Positions 35,261-42,359 of a stretch of DNA of 64,000 nucleotides are shown here, in pieces. The DNA is from Oscillospiraceae bacterium (GTDB lineage Bacteria > Bacillota > Clostridia > Oscillospirales > Oscillospiraceae): contig JAFZDL010000025.1 in assembly GCA_017561205.1 (NCBI GenBank), forward strand, positions 1 to 64,000, given 5' to 3'. Below the pieces are notes generated by a model. It was not told where the DNA came from. It worked only from the letters and a program-made list of their open reading frames with translations, and ran no database searches. Made by a program: the position numbers and the translations under genes. The stretch's first letter is position 1. Each line of letters opens with the position of its first letter.

Positions 35261-36345
35261 TGTTTGCCTCCTTTCAAAAGCTTTTCCCACAGGGAGGGTT
35301 TCTTGATTTCTTCTATTTCCACGGTTTCCCCATAAATAAGGGGTACTTTTCCAAACGGTTTTCCATTCAGACACAGATAGGCAAAACCAGCTTTCTGCCC
35401 ACTCACCGCCGGAGCATAAACAAATCCGGGTTTGGACAGCACCAATTCGGGTTGCTCGTCCGCTGTCAGCGCATAAGAAAAGTCCTCTGCTGCCAGTAGC
35501 TGCACTTTTTCCCTTTCACCGGATATAACTTGAACAGTTCCCAAGCAATCACCGGCTGTTACCAACTGTCGGACTGCAAAATCTGCAAATCCATTATCCA
35601 TCAGTTGCTTATGATCCTGCCAATCATTGCGGTCATTCATTGTTACCGCAATCAATCTGCGCCCCTGTCGGCTGCAACTGGACACAAGGATTCTGCCGGC
35701 CGCCTTGGTAAAGCCGGTTTTTACTCCCTCTGCGCCCTCCAGGCGCCATAGGAGTTTATTGTGGTTTGTGAGCGTTCGGTTAGCAGCCTTCACAGTTTTT
35801 GTGGAAACTGTTTGGGCAAAAACAGGATTTTCCATTGCATAAGCAGCCAGTTTTGCCATATCCCGAGCTGTGGAATAATGTCCGGGTGCATCCAGGCCGT
35901 TAGGGTTGACGAAATGAGTATCGTGCATACCTAACCGATGAGCCTTGTCATTCATAAGCTGCGCAAAGCCCTCAACTGTACCACCGCAGTAGATAGCAAG
36001 AGCCACAGCCGCATCATTGCCGCTGTGGAGCATCAGTCCGTACAAAAGCTCCTGCACAGTCATAATCTCCCCGGCTTTCAGGTACATAGATGACCCCTCA
36101 ATTCCCACCGCTTCCTGGGGGATACGAACCCGGTCAAGGACATTGGTTTGTTCACAGACCACCAAAGCCGTCATAATCTTTGTGGTACTGGCAATCAGGC
36201 TCTGCTTATCCGCCTGTTTTTCGTAAAGTACCCGTCCGGTTTGTGCATCCAGCAGAATTGCGCTTTCCGCTGAAACCGCCTTACAAGGAAAAACCAGGGC
36301 AGCAGCTAAGATCGCAGCTGCCGTCCCGGCAAGTAGTCGTTTCAT
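35257..36345 (-). CDS. D-alanyl-D-alanine carboxypeptidase (DacA/DacF type)
   Basis: The 362-aa serine peptidase (S11) has a Sec signal peptide (about 1-26, cleaved after AVSA). Its penicillin-binding motifs are SxxK (Ser53-Lys56 in IASTTKIMTAL), SGN (HSGNDAAVAL) and KTG (GVKTGFTKAAG). A C-terminal beta domain follows from about 265. It trims the terminal D-Ala of peptidoglycan stem peptides. I prefer ATG 36345; a GTG at 36354 in the same frame would overlap the SD. A perfect hairpin just upstream contains the SD. It lies between gerW and rluB, as sporulation DacF/DacB paralogues do. No C-terminal amphipathic anchor is obvious. Confidence 0.93.
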   Translation of the reverse strand: MKRLLAGTAAAILAAALVFPCKAVSAESAILLDAQTGRVLYEKQADKQSLIASTTKIMTALVVCEQTNVLDRVRIPQEAVGIEGSSMYLKAGEIMTVQELLYGLMLHSGNDAAVALAIYCGGTVEGFAQLMNDKAHRLGMHDTHFVNPNGLDAPGHYSTARDMAKLAAYAMENPVFAQTVSTKTVKAANRTLTNHNKLLWRLEGAEGVKTGFTKAAGRILVSSCSRQGRRLIAVTMNDRNDWQDHKQLMDNGFADFAVRQLVTAGDCLGTVQVISGEREKVQLLAAEDFSYALTADEQPELVLSKPGFVYAPAVSGQKAGFAYLCLNGKPFGKVPLIYGETVEIEEIKKPSLWEKLLKGGKQ

Positions 36346-36352
36346 TTGAATC

Positions 36353-36375
36353 ACCCGGGGATATTGTCCCCGGGT
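36353..36375 (-). promoter_or_regulatory. Hairpin occluding the dacA ribosome-binding site
   Basis: On the mRNA, ACCCGGGGA pairs perfectly with TCCCCGGGT around a 5-nt loop. The GGGT of the 3' arm plus the following GA is the only SD-like sequence before ATG 36345. There is no T-run, so it is not a terminator. Confidence 0.5.
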
Positions 36376-36384
36376 AGATTACAA

Positions 36385-36774
36385 TTATTCTGCTTTTTTC
36401 TCGGTTTTGGACTCGATAAAGCTGGCAATTTTGTCCAGTGTATCGGGAACCATTTCCACAACACGGTCAACAGTCGTATTGGCAGGAACGGGCACAGGCA
36501 CCATCCGGGTTGCGCCGTCCTTGATAATTAAAAAGGCGACGGGAGTGACCTTTGCACCGGCGCCAACGCCGCCACCAAAGGGATTCTCCTGGTTATTGGG
36601 GTGCTTGGACACATAATCAGAACCGCCACCGCCAAGACCAACACTAATATTGGAAATGGGGATAATGGTTACACCGTCTACCACGATGGGCTGACCCACC
36701 ACAGAATTGGCATCCAGCATCTCGCGGATCTTAGAAATGGTGCTTTCCAGCATATTGGGAAGATTTTTACTCAT
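36385..36774 (-). CDS. gerW: GerW family sporulation protein (YtfJ)
   Basis: The 129-aa protein begins LPNMLESTISKIREMLDANSVVGQPI, then VDGVTIIPISNISVGLGGGGSDY, a Gly-rich segment FGGGVGAGAKVTPVAFLIIKDGATRMVPV and a C-terminal amphipathic helix. This is the YtfJ/GerW pattern. In Bacillus GerW is a spore protein needed for normal L-alanine germination. It overlaps the end of the DUF2953 gene by four bases, keeping the ytfI-ytfJ pair. Its presence is good evidence that the organism sporulates or descends from sporulators. Confidence 0.93.
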   Translation of the reverse strand: MSKNLPNMLESTISKIREMLDANSVVGQPIVVDGVTIIPISNISVGLGGGGSDYVSKHPNNQENPFGGGVGAGAKVTPVAFLIIKDGATRMVPVPVPANTTVDRVVEMVPDTLDKIASFIESKTEKKAE

Positions 36775-37358
36775 AATTCGGCACCGCCTTTTCGTAATTT
36801 TTTAAGCTTAAGAATATCTTTTATGATTTTCATACCATGACGAACTCCAAGGCTGAATGCCCGGGCAACCGTCAAGGTTGCATCCACCTTTGCATACACT
36901 TTCGTGGATTCTGCGAGAAAATCACATTCAACTTCTATGTTCTTTTTGCGGATCAACAAGAATCGCTCCAACTGGGGCATCAGGCTACCCAAAGCCGCCC
37001 AGGCTCGTCCGTAATTGACCGCTAGGTTACAGGGGTCATCTCCTGCAAGGATCACCTTTAATTCTAAATCCTTTACCCGCACCTTACGGCGAAGCTGTTC
37101 CAAAAAATCCAGGACAGTTCGGACAATGGGAAAGAAATCACTAAGACTTCCTCCCTTTTTGGCATTATTATTGCCATCTTTTTTAGGTTGAGTGGTTGTT
37201 TTGTTTTTCTTTGCCTTAGGTTTTGCAGGGTACAACCGGAACTTTAGTGGTCCGATCAGCACCCAAACACCGGCTGTTGTCTCCCGGTACACACCGCGAA
37301 TGCCAATGGGTAAAACCGCTATACCCACAAGCACCGCAAGGGCAATGAGCCAACCCAT
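36771..37358 (-). CDS. DUF2953-like protein (YtfI type)
   Basis: The 195-aa protein has one N-terminal membrane helix (WLIALAVLVGIAVLPIGI). VYRETTAGVWVLIGPLKFRLYP follows, then a highly basic Lys/Asn linker (about 48-75), a strand KDLELKVILAGDDPCNLAVNYGRAWA and a C-terminal basic tail. This layout is that of YtfI, always paired with GerW/YtfJ in endospore formers. Its function is unknown; the pairing suggests a sporulation role. It starts 2 nt after the scpB stop. Confidence 0.85.
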   Translation of the reverse strand: MGWLIALAVLVGIAVLPIGIRGVYRETTAGVWVLIGPLKFRLYPAKPKAKKNKTTTQPKKDGNNNAKKGGSLSDFFPIVRTVLDFLEQLRRKVRVKDLELKVILAGDDPCNLAVNYGRAWAALGSLMPQLERFLLIRKKNIEVECDFLAESTKVYAKVDATLTVARAFSLGVRHGMKIIKDILKLKKLRKGGAEL

Positions 37359-37360
37359 AC

Positions 37361-37939
37361 TCAGACCCCCTCCAAAGCGATCTGATCGGGATCGGGCTTC
37401 TCCTCGGGAATAATGGGTTCACCCAAGCTTACCTTGTCAATGGGCGGCAGCTCCTCCAGAGAACTAAGGCCAAAAGTACGCAGGAAGTTGGGAGTTGTGC
37501 GGTACTGAATAGGTCTGCCCGGTACATTCAATCGACCGGCTTCCTCAATCAGTTTCTTATTCAGCAGTGCGCCCACAGAATAGCTGCTGTCCACACCTCT
37601 GAGCTGCTCCACCATGGCCTTGGTTGCAGGCTGGTAGTACGCAATGATAGTTAAGGTTTCCAACTGGGAAGAAGACAGCCGGGGCGGCTTGCGGGTTTCC
37701 AGGGCTCTGGTAATATAATCTGCCATCTCAGCAGAGGACACCATTTGATAACCATCCTCCAGCCGCAGAATACGAATACCCCGGCGATTAAAGGCAAGCT
37801 CATCGGCCAGCGCATTGGTGGCCTCTATAATATCCTTCTTATCAGCTTCCAAAACACCCACAAGCTGGGCGATCTCCACCCGTTCACCTGCTGCAAACAA
37901 GATGGCTTCAATGGCCCGCTGTAATTCAATTTGTTCCAT
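37361..37939 (-). CDS. scpB: Segregation and condensation protein B
   Basis: The 192-aa protein consists of two winged-helix domains: IELQRAIEAILFAAGERVEIAQL and PPRLSSSQLETLTIIAYYQPATKAMVEQLRGVDSSYSVGALLNKKLIEEAGRLNVPGRPIQYRTT, an unmistakable ScpB core. It bridges the ScpA kleisin and SMC to organise and segregate the nucleoid. ATG 37939 was chosen because AGGAG lies 9 nt upstream; the ATG at 37948 would sit on the SD. It overlaps scpA by 14 nt. Confidence 0.97.
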   Translation of the reverse strand: MEQIELQRAIEAILFAAGERVEIAQLVGVLEADKKDIIEATNALADELAFNRRGIRILRLEDGYQMVSSAEMADYITRALETRKPPRLSSSQLETLTIIAYYQPATKAMVEQLRGVDSSYSVGALLNKKLIEEAGRLNVPGRPIQYRTTPNFLRTFGLSSLEELPPIDKVSLGEPIIPEEKPDPDQIALEGV

Positions 37940-38738
37940 TTTCGTCATCTCCTTGTACGGTAATGTCTGCGTCATTTATCAGACGCACGGTGGGATTCTC
38001 TCCGGAATTGTCATCCTCAAGGGTCACAGAATTGGTCTTGCACAAGTCCAGCACCGCCAAAAATGTTGCCACGATCTCAGAACGGCTGCGGCTGCCCTTA
38101 AACAGATTCTTTAGCTTTTCAACACCCCGAAGAACCAAATTGCGAACCAGTTCCTTGGCCTTCTTACCCACAGGATAGGGTTCTTTACCCACAATGCCCT
38201 TAAAGTTCATGGTAGGAGGCGGCAGGCGGCGCTGATTCCGCTCGGAGATTTCATCCAATGCCAGGAGCATATCAGAAGGATCATGCTCATAGCGGTAGGT
38301 ATCGTCCCGACGCAAAGGCTCCGGGGCTTTTGTGAACAGGCATCTGCCCAAATCGTTCATAGGCTCTAAGGCTGAAATGGCAATACGGATCTGATCCATT
38401 GCCTCGTGGCGCTGACGCTCAATCAGGGACTGCCGGAGGATGTCCAATTCCGTCTCCGCTTCCATAGCCTCCGCCGCAGACAAAAGCATTTTTGTCTTAA
38501 TGAGCATCAGGTGGGATGCCATGGTGATGAACTCGCTGGCCAGTTCAATGTCCAACCGCTTCATTTCTTCCAGGTATGCCAGGTACTGCTCCAAAATCGC
38601 CGTGATAGACACATCCTGAATCTCTATTTTATTTTTACTCAGCAGCAAAAAGATAACATTCAAAGGACCCTCAAAGTCCTCCATCAGTTCGCTTTTTGTG
38701 CGGACAATGCCCTCTAAGTGGTATTTTGGTTCTACCAT
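37926..38738 (-). CDS. scpA: Segregation and condensation protein A (kleisin)
   Basis: The 270-aa protein has the kleisin N-terminus MEDFEGPLNVIFLLLSKNKIEIQDVSITAILEQYLAYLEEM. The MASHLMLIKTKMLLS helix and a C-terminal winged-helix segment RSEIVATFLAVLDLCKTNSVTLEDD follow. It clamps the SMC heads with ScpB. ATG 38738 has AAGGAG at 6 nt. It is the first gene of scpA-scpB-ytfI-gerW-dacA-rluB and has a near-consensus promoter. Confidence 0.97.
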   Translation of the reverse strand: MVEPKYHLEGIVRTKSELMEDFEGPLNVIFLLLSKNKIEIQDVSITAILEQYLAYLEEMKRLDIELASEFITMASHLMLIKTKMLLSAAEAMEAETELDILRQSLIERQRHEAMDQIRIAISALEPMNDLGRCLFTKAPEPLRRDDTYRYEHDPSDMLLALDEISERNQRRLPPPTMNFKGIVGKEPYPVGKKAKELVRNLVLRGVEKLKNLFKGSRSRSEIVATFLAVLDLCKTNSVTLEDDNSGENPTVRLINDADITVQGDDENGTN

Positions 38739-38777
38739 AGTCGCTCCTTGTGTATAGTTACACATAATATTATGACC

Positions 38778-38806
38778 ATTATAGCAAACTTTCCCACATC
38801 GTGCAA
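38778..38806 (-). promoter_or_regulatory. Promoter of the scpA operon
   Basis: On the - strand, -35 TTGCAC (38801-38806), a 17-nt spacer and -10 TATAAT (38778-38783). Confidence 0.8.
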
Positions 38807-38832
38807 GCTTTTGTTAAAAAATAACATTATTC

Positions 38833-38861
38833 TTGCAAATTTCGACAAAATATGATAAACT
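38833..38861 (+). promoter_or_regulatory. Promoter of the small membrane protein gene
   Basis: -35 TTGCAA (38833-38838), a 17-nt spacer and -10 TAAACT (38856-38861), giving a leader of about 15 nt before the GAGGTGA site. Confidence 0.6.
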
Positions 38862-38881
38862 TATAACAAGAGGTGATAAAA

Positions 38882-39217
38882 ATGGCTATGAAACCGAATA
38901 AATATAAAGTTTTCGAACAATTTATGACCATTGCGCTGTGCGCTGATGCTGTCGCTTTTATTCTGTATATGATTTTTGCCGGTTTGGGCATTATTTGGCT
39001 GAAGGTTATTTTGACACTTATGTGCTTTGCTCTGTCCGGTTATATTCTTTGGGTTTTGTACAATTCCAAAGAACTGCTGCGGCAGCGGAGCCTGTGGATG
39101 ACCGTGGGCGCTGCAGCTATCGCCTTCTGCCTGTTTATGTCCTTAGTACTCAATTTCCCCAGTCCCAACAAATATAAACCGGTAGAAAAAGAAAATTCTG
39201 TAACGCAGCAAAAATAA
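38882..39217 (+). CDS. Small membrane protein of unknown function (111 aa)
   Basis: ATG 38882 has GAGGTGA 6 nt upstream. The product has a basic N-terminus (KPNKYKVFEQ), three hydrophobic helices (about residues 13-36, 37-57 and 70-91) and a polar Lys/Glu/Gln tail ending SVTQQK. There is no lipobox and no recognised motif. It diverges from scpA, has its own promoter and terminator, and lies just upstream of the aromatic operon leader, but the terminator makes co-transcription with aro unlikely. I do not recognise the family. Confidence 0.75.
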   Translation: MAMKPNKYKVFEQFMTIALCADAVAFILYMIFAGLGIIWLKVILTLMCFALSGYILWVLYNSKELLRQRSLWMTVGAAAIAFCLFMSLVLNFPSPNKYKPVEKENSVTQQK

Positions 39218-39219
39218 AG

Positions 39220-39250
39220 AAAAAGCAGTCGAAATACGGCTGCTTTTTTT
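39220..39250 (+). terminator. Terminator after the small membrane protein
   Basis: AAAAAGCAGTCG (39220-39231) pairs with CGGCTGCTTTTT (39237-39248), with one GT pair and loop AAATA. A T7 run spans 39244-39250. Confidence 0.85.
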
Positions 39251-39270
39251 GCTAAAATTCGAAAAAAACC

Positions 39271-39299
39271 TTGCAAAATCACATATACCGTGGTATAGT
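39271..39299 (+). promoter_or_regulatory. Promoter of the aromatic amino-acid operon
   Basis: -35 TTGCAA (39271-39276), a 17-nt spacer and -10 TATAGT (39294-39299). The start would be near 39306, about 24 nt before the leader-peptide ATG. Confidence 0.8.
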
Positions 39300-39329
39300 A
39301 ACTTTAAACTTATTATTTGGAGGCCAACT

Positions 39330-39398
39330 ATGGTCACTTCTGCAAATGCTGCATACCGCTACTTTTATTACTATTACTTTTGGGGCGAGAAAAAGTAA
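39330..39398 (+). CDS. Aromatic leader peptide (22 aa) of the aro operon attenuator
   Basis: A short reading frame with a strong SD (GGAGG at 39319-39323, 6-nt spacing) encodes MVTSANAAYRYFYYYYFW followed by GEKK and TAA at 39396-39398. Codons 9-18 contain six Tyr, two Phe and one Trp, including eight aromatic codons in a row. This is the signature of a translated leader whose stalling senses charged tRNA-Tyr, -Phe and -Trp. The distal Tyr, Phe and Trp codons form the 5' arm of a pause hairpin. The intrinsic terminator follows 45 nt after the stop, then aroF. Leader peptides of this kind act by being translated and have no function as free products. No gene name is assigned. Confidence 0.9.
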   Translation: MVTSANAAYRYFYYYYFWGEKK

Positions 39399-39476
39399 TA
39401 GCGATTTGTGCTGCATTTTATTTTAGTAAGTCGTATTTTCAGACGCTGCACAGGATCGTATCCGTGCAGCGTTTTT
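39371..39476 (+). promoter_or_regulatory. Ribosome-mediated transcription attenuator of the aro operon
   Basis: Three competing structures can be drawn. The pause hairpin is CTATTACTTTT (39371-39381) with AAAAGTAATAG (39391-39401), 11 perfect pairs within the leader-peptide Tyr/Phe/Trp codons and stop. The antiterminator pairs 39405-39414 with 39445-39454, nine pairs including two GU and one T-T mismatch. The terminator is 39443-39456 with 39460-39472 plus T5. A ribosome finishing at the stop (39396-39398) would cover the antiterminator 5' arm, so the terminator forms. A ribosome stalled in the Tyr run would leave it free, so transcription goes on into aroF. Pairings were made by eye. Confidence 0.82.
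39443..39476 (+). terminator. Attenuator terminator before aroF
   Basis: ACGCTGCAC (39443-39451) pairs with GTGCAGCGT (39464-39472), extended by GGAT/ATCC beyond one bulged A, loop CGT, then T5 (39472-39476). It lies 20 nt before the aroF start. Confidence 0.92.
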
Positions 39477-39495
39477 ATATTTAGGAGATGTTATT

Positions 39496-40497
39496 ATGAT
39501 TGCTGTATTGAAACAAGGTACCACTCCCGAACAAACTGAACATCTAATCAAATGGCTTAAGAATATGAGCCTTGATGTGCATATGTCCCAAGGTAAAGAA
39601 GTCACAATACTCGGTCTTGTTGGCGATACCAGCCGTGTCGACATCGAGCTTTTGAAGAGTTTGGAGATCGTAGCAACAGTGAAGCGGGTTTCCGAACCCT
39701 TTAAGCAGGCTAACCGCAAATTCCACCCTAACGACAGCGTTATCTCCTGCGGCGATGTTAAAATCGGCGGCGGTAATTTTGCCATGATTGCAGGACCTTG
39801 CTCTGTGGAAAGCGAAGAACAGATCATCGAGGTTGCGCAGGCTGTAAAGGCAGCCGGTGCAGATATCCTCCGCGGTGGTGCTTTCAAACCCCGCACCTCT
39901 CCTTACGCCTTCCAGGGTTTGAAGGATCAAGGCATTAAGCTTCTGTTAGAGGCCAAGAAGGCAACCGGTATGCCCATCATCACCGAAATTATGAATATTC
40001 GTACTCTGGAGCTTTTTGAGGATGTGGATATCATTCAGGTTGGCGCCCGTAATATGCAGAACTTTGACCTTCTGCAAGAATTAGGTAAAACAAAGAAACC
40101 CATACTTTTGAAGCGCGGTCTTGCCAACACCTTGCAGGAGCTGCTGATGAGCGCAGAGTACATCATGAGCGAGGGTAATGAAAACATTATCCTCTGCGAG
40201 CGCGGTATCCGCACCTATGAAACCTATACCCGTAACACACTGGATCTATCCGCTATCCCTGTTTTGCACGAGCTCTCACACCTGCCTGTTGTCATTGACC
40301 CAAGCCATGCGACCGGCCGTGCTGCACTGGTACCTCCTATGGCTGTCGCTGCAGCAGCAGCCGGCGCAGACGGCATCATGGTAGAGATCCACAACAATCC
40401 TGCCTGCGCTATGTGTGACGGCGCACAATCCTTGACGCCGGAACAGTTTAATGAATTGAACCAAAGAGTGCAAAAAGTCAGAGAGGTAATAAAATGA
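39496..40497 (+). CDS. aroF: 3-deoxy-7-phosphoheptulonate synthase, type I-beta
   Basis: The 333-aa enzyme has a ferredoxin-like N-terminal regulatory domain (about 1-70; MIAVLKQGTTPEQTEHLIKWL). The barrel follows with AMIAGPCSVESEEQI, ILRGGAFKPRTSPYAFQG, QVGARNMQNF, LKRGL and VIDPSHATGR. It joins PEP and erythrose-4-phosphate to DAHP, the entry step of the shikimate pathway. Type I-beta enzymes with this N-terminal domain are usually feedback-inhibited by Tyr/Phe. AGGAG precedes ATG 39496. It is the first gene after the attenuator and overlaps tyrA by 4 nt. Confidence 0.97.
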   Translation: MIAVLKQGTTPEQTEHLIKWLKNMSLDVHMSQGKEVTILGLVGDTSRVDIELLKSLEIVATVKRVSEPFKQANRKFHPNDSVISCGDVKIGGGNFAMIAGPCSVESEEQIIEVAQAVKAAGADILRGGAFKPRTSPYAFQGLKDQGIKLLLEAKKATGMPIITEIMNIRTLELFEDVDIIQVGARNMQNFDLLQELGKTKKPILLKRGLANTLQELLMSAEYIMSEGNENIILCERGIRTYETYTRNTLDLSAIPVLHELSHLPVVIDPSHATGRAALVPPMAVAAAAAGADGIMVEIHNNPACAMCDGAQSLTPEQFNELNQRVQKVREVIK

Positions 40498-41324
40498 ATG
40501 TAGGTATCCTGGGTCTTGGTTTGATTGGCGGTTCTCTTGCGAGAGCTTATTCCAAGGCTGGTCACAGTGTATATGCCTGTGAACAGGACGAAAGTATGCT
40601 GACCTTTGCCCAGCTTTCCGGTGCTGCCCAAGGTGTTTTAAACCAAGATACGATTCCCTGCTGTGATTTGGTTTTGCTGGCAATCTATGCTGATGGTTCT
40701 GCCAAATGGCTGGAGGACAACGCCCATCTGATTGCCAAAAAATCACTTGTTATTGATTGCTGCGGCATTAAAAAAGCTATTTGCGAACGGTGTTTCCCGG
40801 TGGCGGAAGAATACGGTTTCACCTTTATGGGCGGCCACCCTATGGCAGGCTCTCATAACTCCGGTTTTAAGTACAGCCGATCCAATCTGTTCCAGGGTGC
40901 ACCTATGGTGCTTGTGCCCTCCCGGTTTGACGATCCGGAGCTTTTGCAACGGGCTGTTGATGCGCTGGAACCTTGTAAATTTGGCTCCTTTTCTGTTACC
41001 ACAGCTGAAGAGCACGACAAAATGATTGCTTTTACATCCCAAATGCCCCATATCGTCAGCAACGCATTTATTAAATCCCCTACTGCACAGAACCACAAAG
41101 GTTTTTCTGCAGGTAGTTACAAGGATTTGACTCGTGTTGCATGGCTGAACCCCCAAATGTGGGCCGAACTTTTTATGTCCAACAAAGAAAATCTATTGTT
41201 TGAGTTGGAAGCCTATATCAAAAGCCTGGAGGCCTATAAAGACGCCATCATCCAGAATGATGAGGATACGCTGATTGCCCTTCTGGACGAAGGGCGCAGA
41301 CGCAAGGAAGAGGTGGACGGATGA
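40494..41324 (+). CDS. tyrA: Prephenate dehydrogenase
   Basis: The 276-aa protein begins NVGILGLGLIGGSLARAYSKAGHSVYACE, a Rossmann fold with an acidic residue after strand 2 (NAD preference). GGHPMAGSHNSGF holds the catalytic His region, followed by FTSQMPHIVSNAF and the helical dimer domain. It oxidatively decarboxylates prephenate to 4-hydroxyphenylpyruvate for Tyr. There is no ACT domain, unlike Bacillus TyrA, so allosteric control may be weaker here. ATGA overlaps link it to aroF and to aroB. Confidence 0.94.
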   Translation: MNVGILGLGLIGGSLARAYSKAGHSVYACEQDESMLTFAQLSGAAQGVLNQDTIPCCDLVLLAIYADGSAKWLEDNAHLIAKKSLVIDCCGIKKAICERCFPVAEEYGFTFMGGHPMAGSHNSGFKYSRSNLFQGAPMVLVPSRFDDPELLQRAVDALEPCKFGSFSVTTAEEHDKMIAFTSQMPHIVSNAFIKSPTAQNHKGFSAGSYKDLTRVAWLNPQMWAELFMSNKENLLFELEAYIKSLEAYKDAIIQNDEDTLIALLDEGRRRKEEVDG

Positions 41325-42358
41325 AAACTATCCATGTTACCGCATCCAAAAGCTACGATGTTTTGATTGGTGCGGGCTTACTGAATGACTTGGGCCAACA
41401 ACTTTTATCCTTGCTTAATAAAACCTGCAAAATTGCCATTATCAGCGACAGCAATGTTTGGCCTTTATACGGAAAAATCGCAGAATCCGCCTTGACTAAC
41501 GCTGGGTTTTCTGTGGTAAATTACGTGTTTTCTGCAGGCGAAAGCAGCAAAAATTCCGATACATACATAAATATTCTCAACTTCCTTGCAAAAAATCATC
41601 TGACCCGCTCTGATGCGGTGCTTGCTTTGGGCGGCGGTGTTACAGGCGATATGACCGGCTTTGCTGCTGCAACATTTTTGCGTGGCATCCGTTACATTCA
41701 AGTCCCCACTACTCTGCTGGCAATGGTTGATTCCTCGGTGGGCGGCAAAACTGCCATTGACCTGCCTGCCGGCAAAAACCTAGTAGGCGCATTTTATCAG
41801 CCTAATTTGGTTTTGTGTGACCTGGATACTTTGAAGACACTTCCCAATTCTGTCTTCTGTGACGGCTGCGCCGAAGTGATCAAATACGGTGTTTTATATG
41901 ATCAGAAATTATTTGACCATCTATCTGCAAACGGCTTAAATTTTAACCGTGAAGCCGTCATTGCCCGCTGCGTGGAACTGAAACGAAATGTTGTTGCCGA
42001 AGATGAATTTGATACCGGTGCAAGACAGAAACTGAATTTGGGCCACACCATCGGTCACGGCGTGGAAGCGCAAAGTTGCTTCTCTATTACCCACGGTCAG
42101 GCAGTTGCCATTGGAATGGCAATCGTTTTCAAATCAGGCTGTCCGGCAATTTATGCAGAACTGTGTGCCGTACTGGAGAAGTTTAATCTGCCTACAACTA
42201 CCGTCTTTTCCGCAAAACAGCTGTACACCAGCGCCCTTTCCGACAAAAAACGCGCCGGTGGCACAGTGAATTTGATCATTCCCCGGGAAATAGGATATTG
42301 CGAAATCGTTCCCACCCCGGTGGAAAAACTGGAATCCTTTATTGAAGAAGGTCTGTAA
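41321..42358 (+). CDS. aroB: 3-dehydroquinate synthase
   Basis: The 345-aa enzyme has AGESSKNSDTYINILNFLA, LALGGGVTGDMTGFAAATFLRGIRYIQVPTTLLAMVDSSVGGKTAIDLPAGKN and the metal-binding LGHTIGHGVEAQ with ITHGQAVAIGM. It cyclises DAHP to 3-dehydroquinate using NAD and a divalent metal. Its start codon overlaps the tyrA stop (ATGA). aroA begins one base after its TAA. Confidence 0.97.
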   Translation: MKTIHVTASKSYDVLIGAGLLNDLGQQLLSLLNKTCKIAIISDSNVWPLYGKIAESALTNAGFSVVNYVFSAGESSKNSDTYINILNFLAKNHLTRSDAVLALGGGVTGDMTGFAAATFLRGIRYIQVPTTLLAMVDSSVGGKTAIDLPAGKNLVGAFYQPNLVLCDLDTLKTLPNSVFCDGCAEVIKYGVLYDQKLFDHLSANGLNFNREAVIARCVELKRNVVAEDEFDTGARQKLNLGHTIGHGVEAQSCFSITHGQAVAIGMAIVFKSGCPAIYAELCAVLEKFNLPTTTVFSAKQLYTSALSDKKRAGGTVNLIIPREIGYCEIVPTPVEKLESFIEEGL

Positions 42359-42359
42359 T

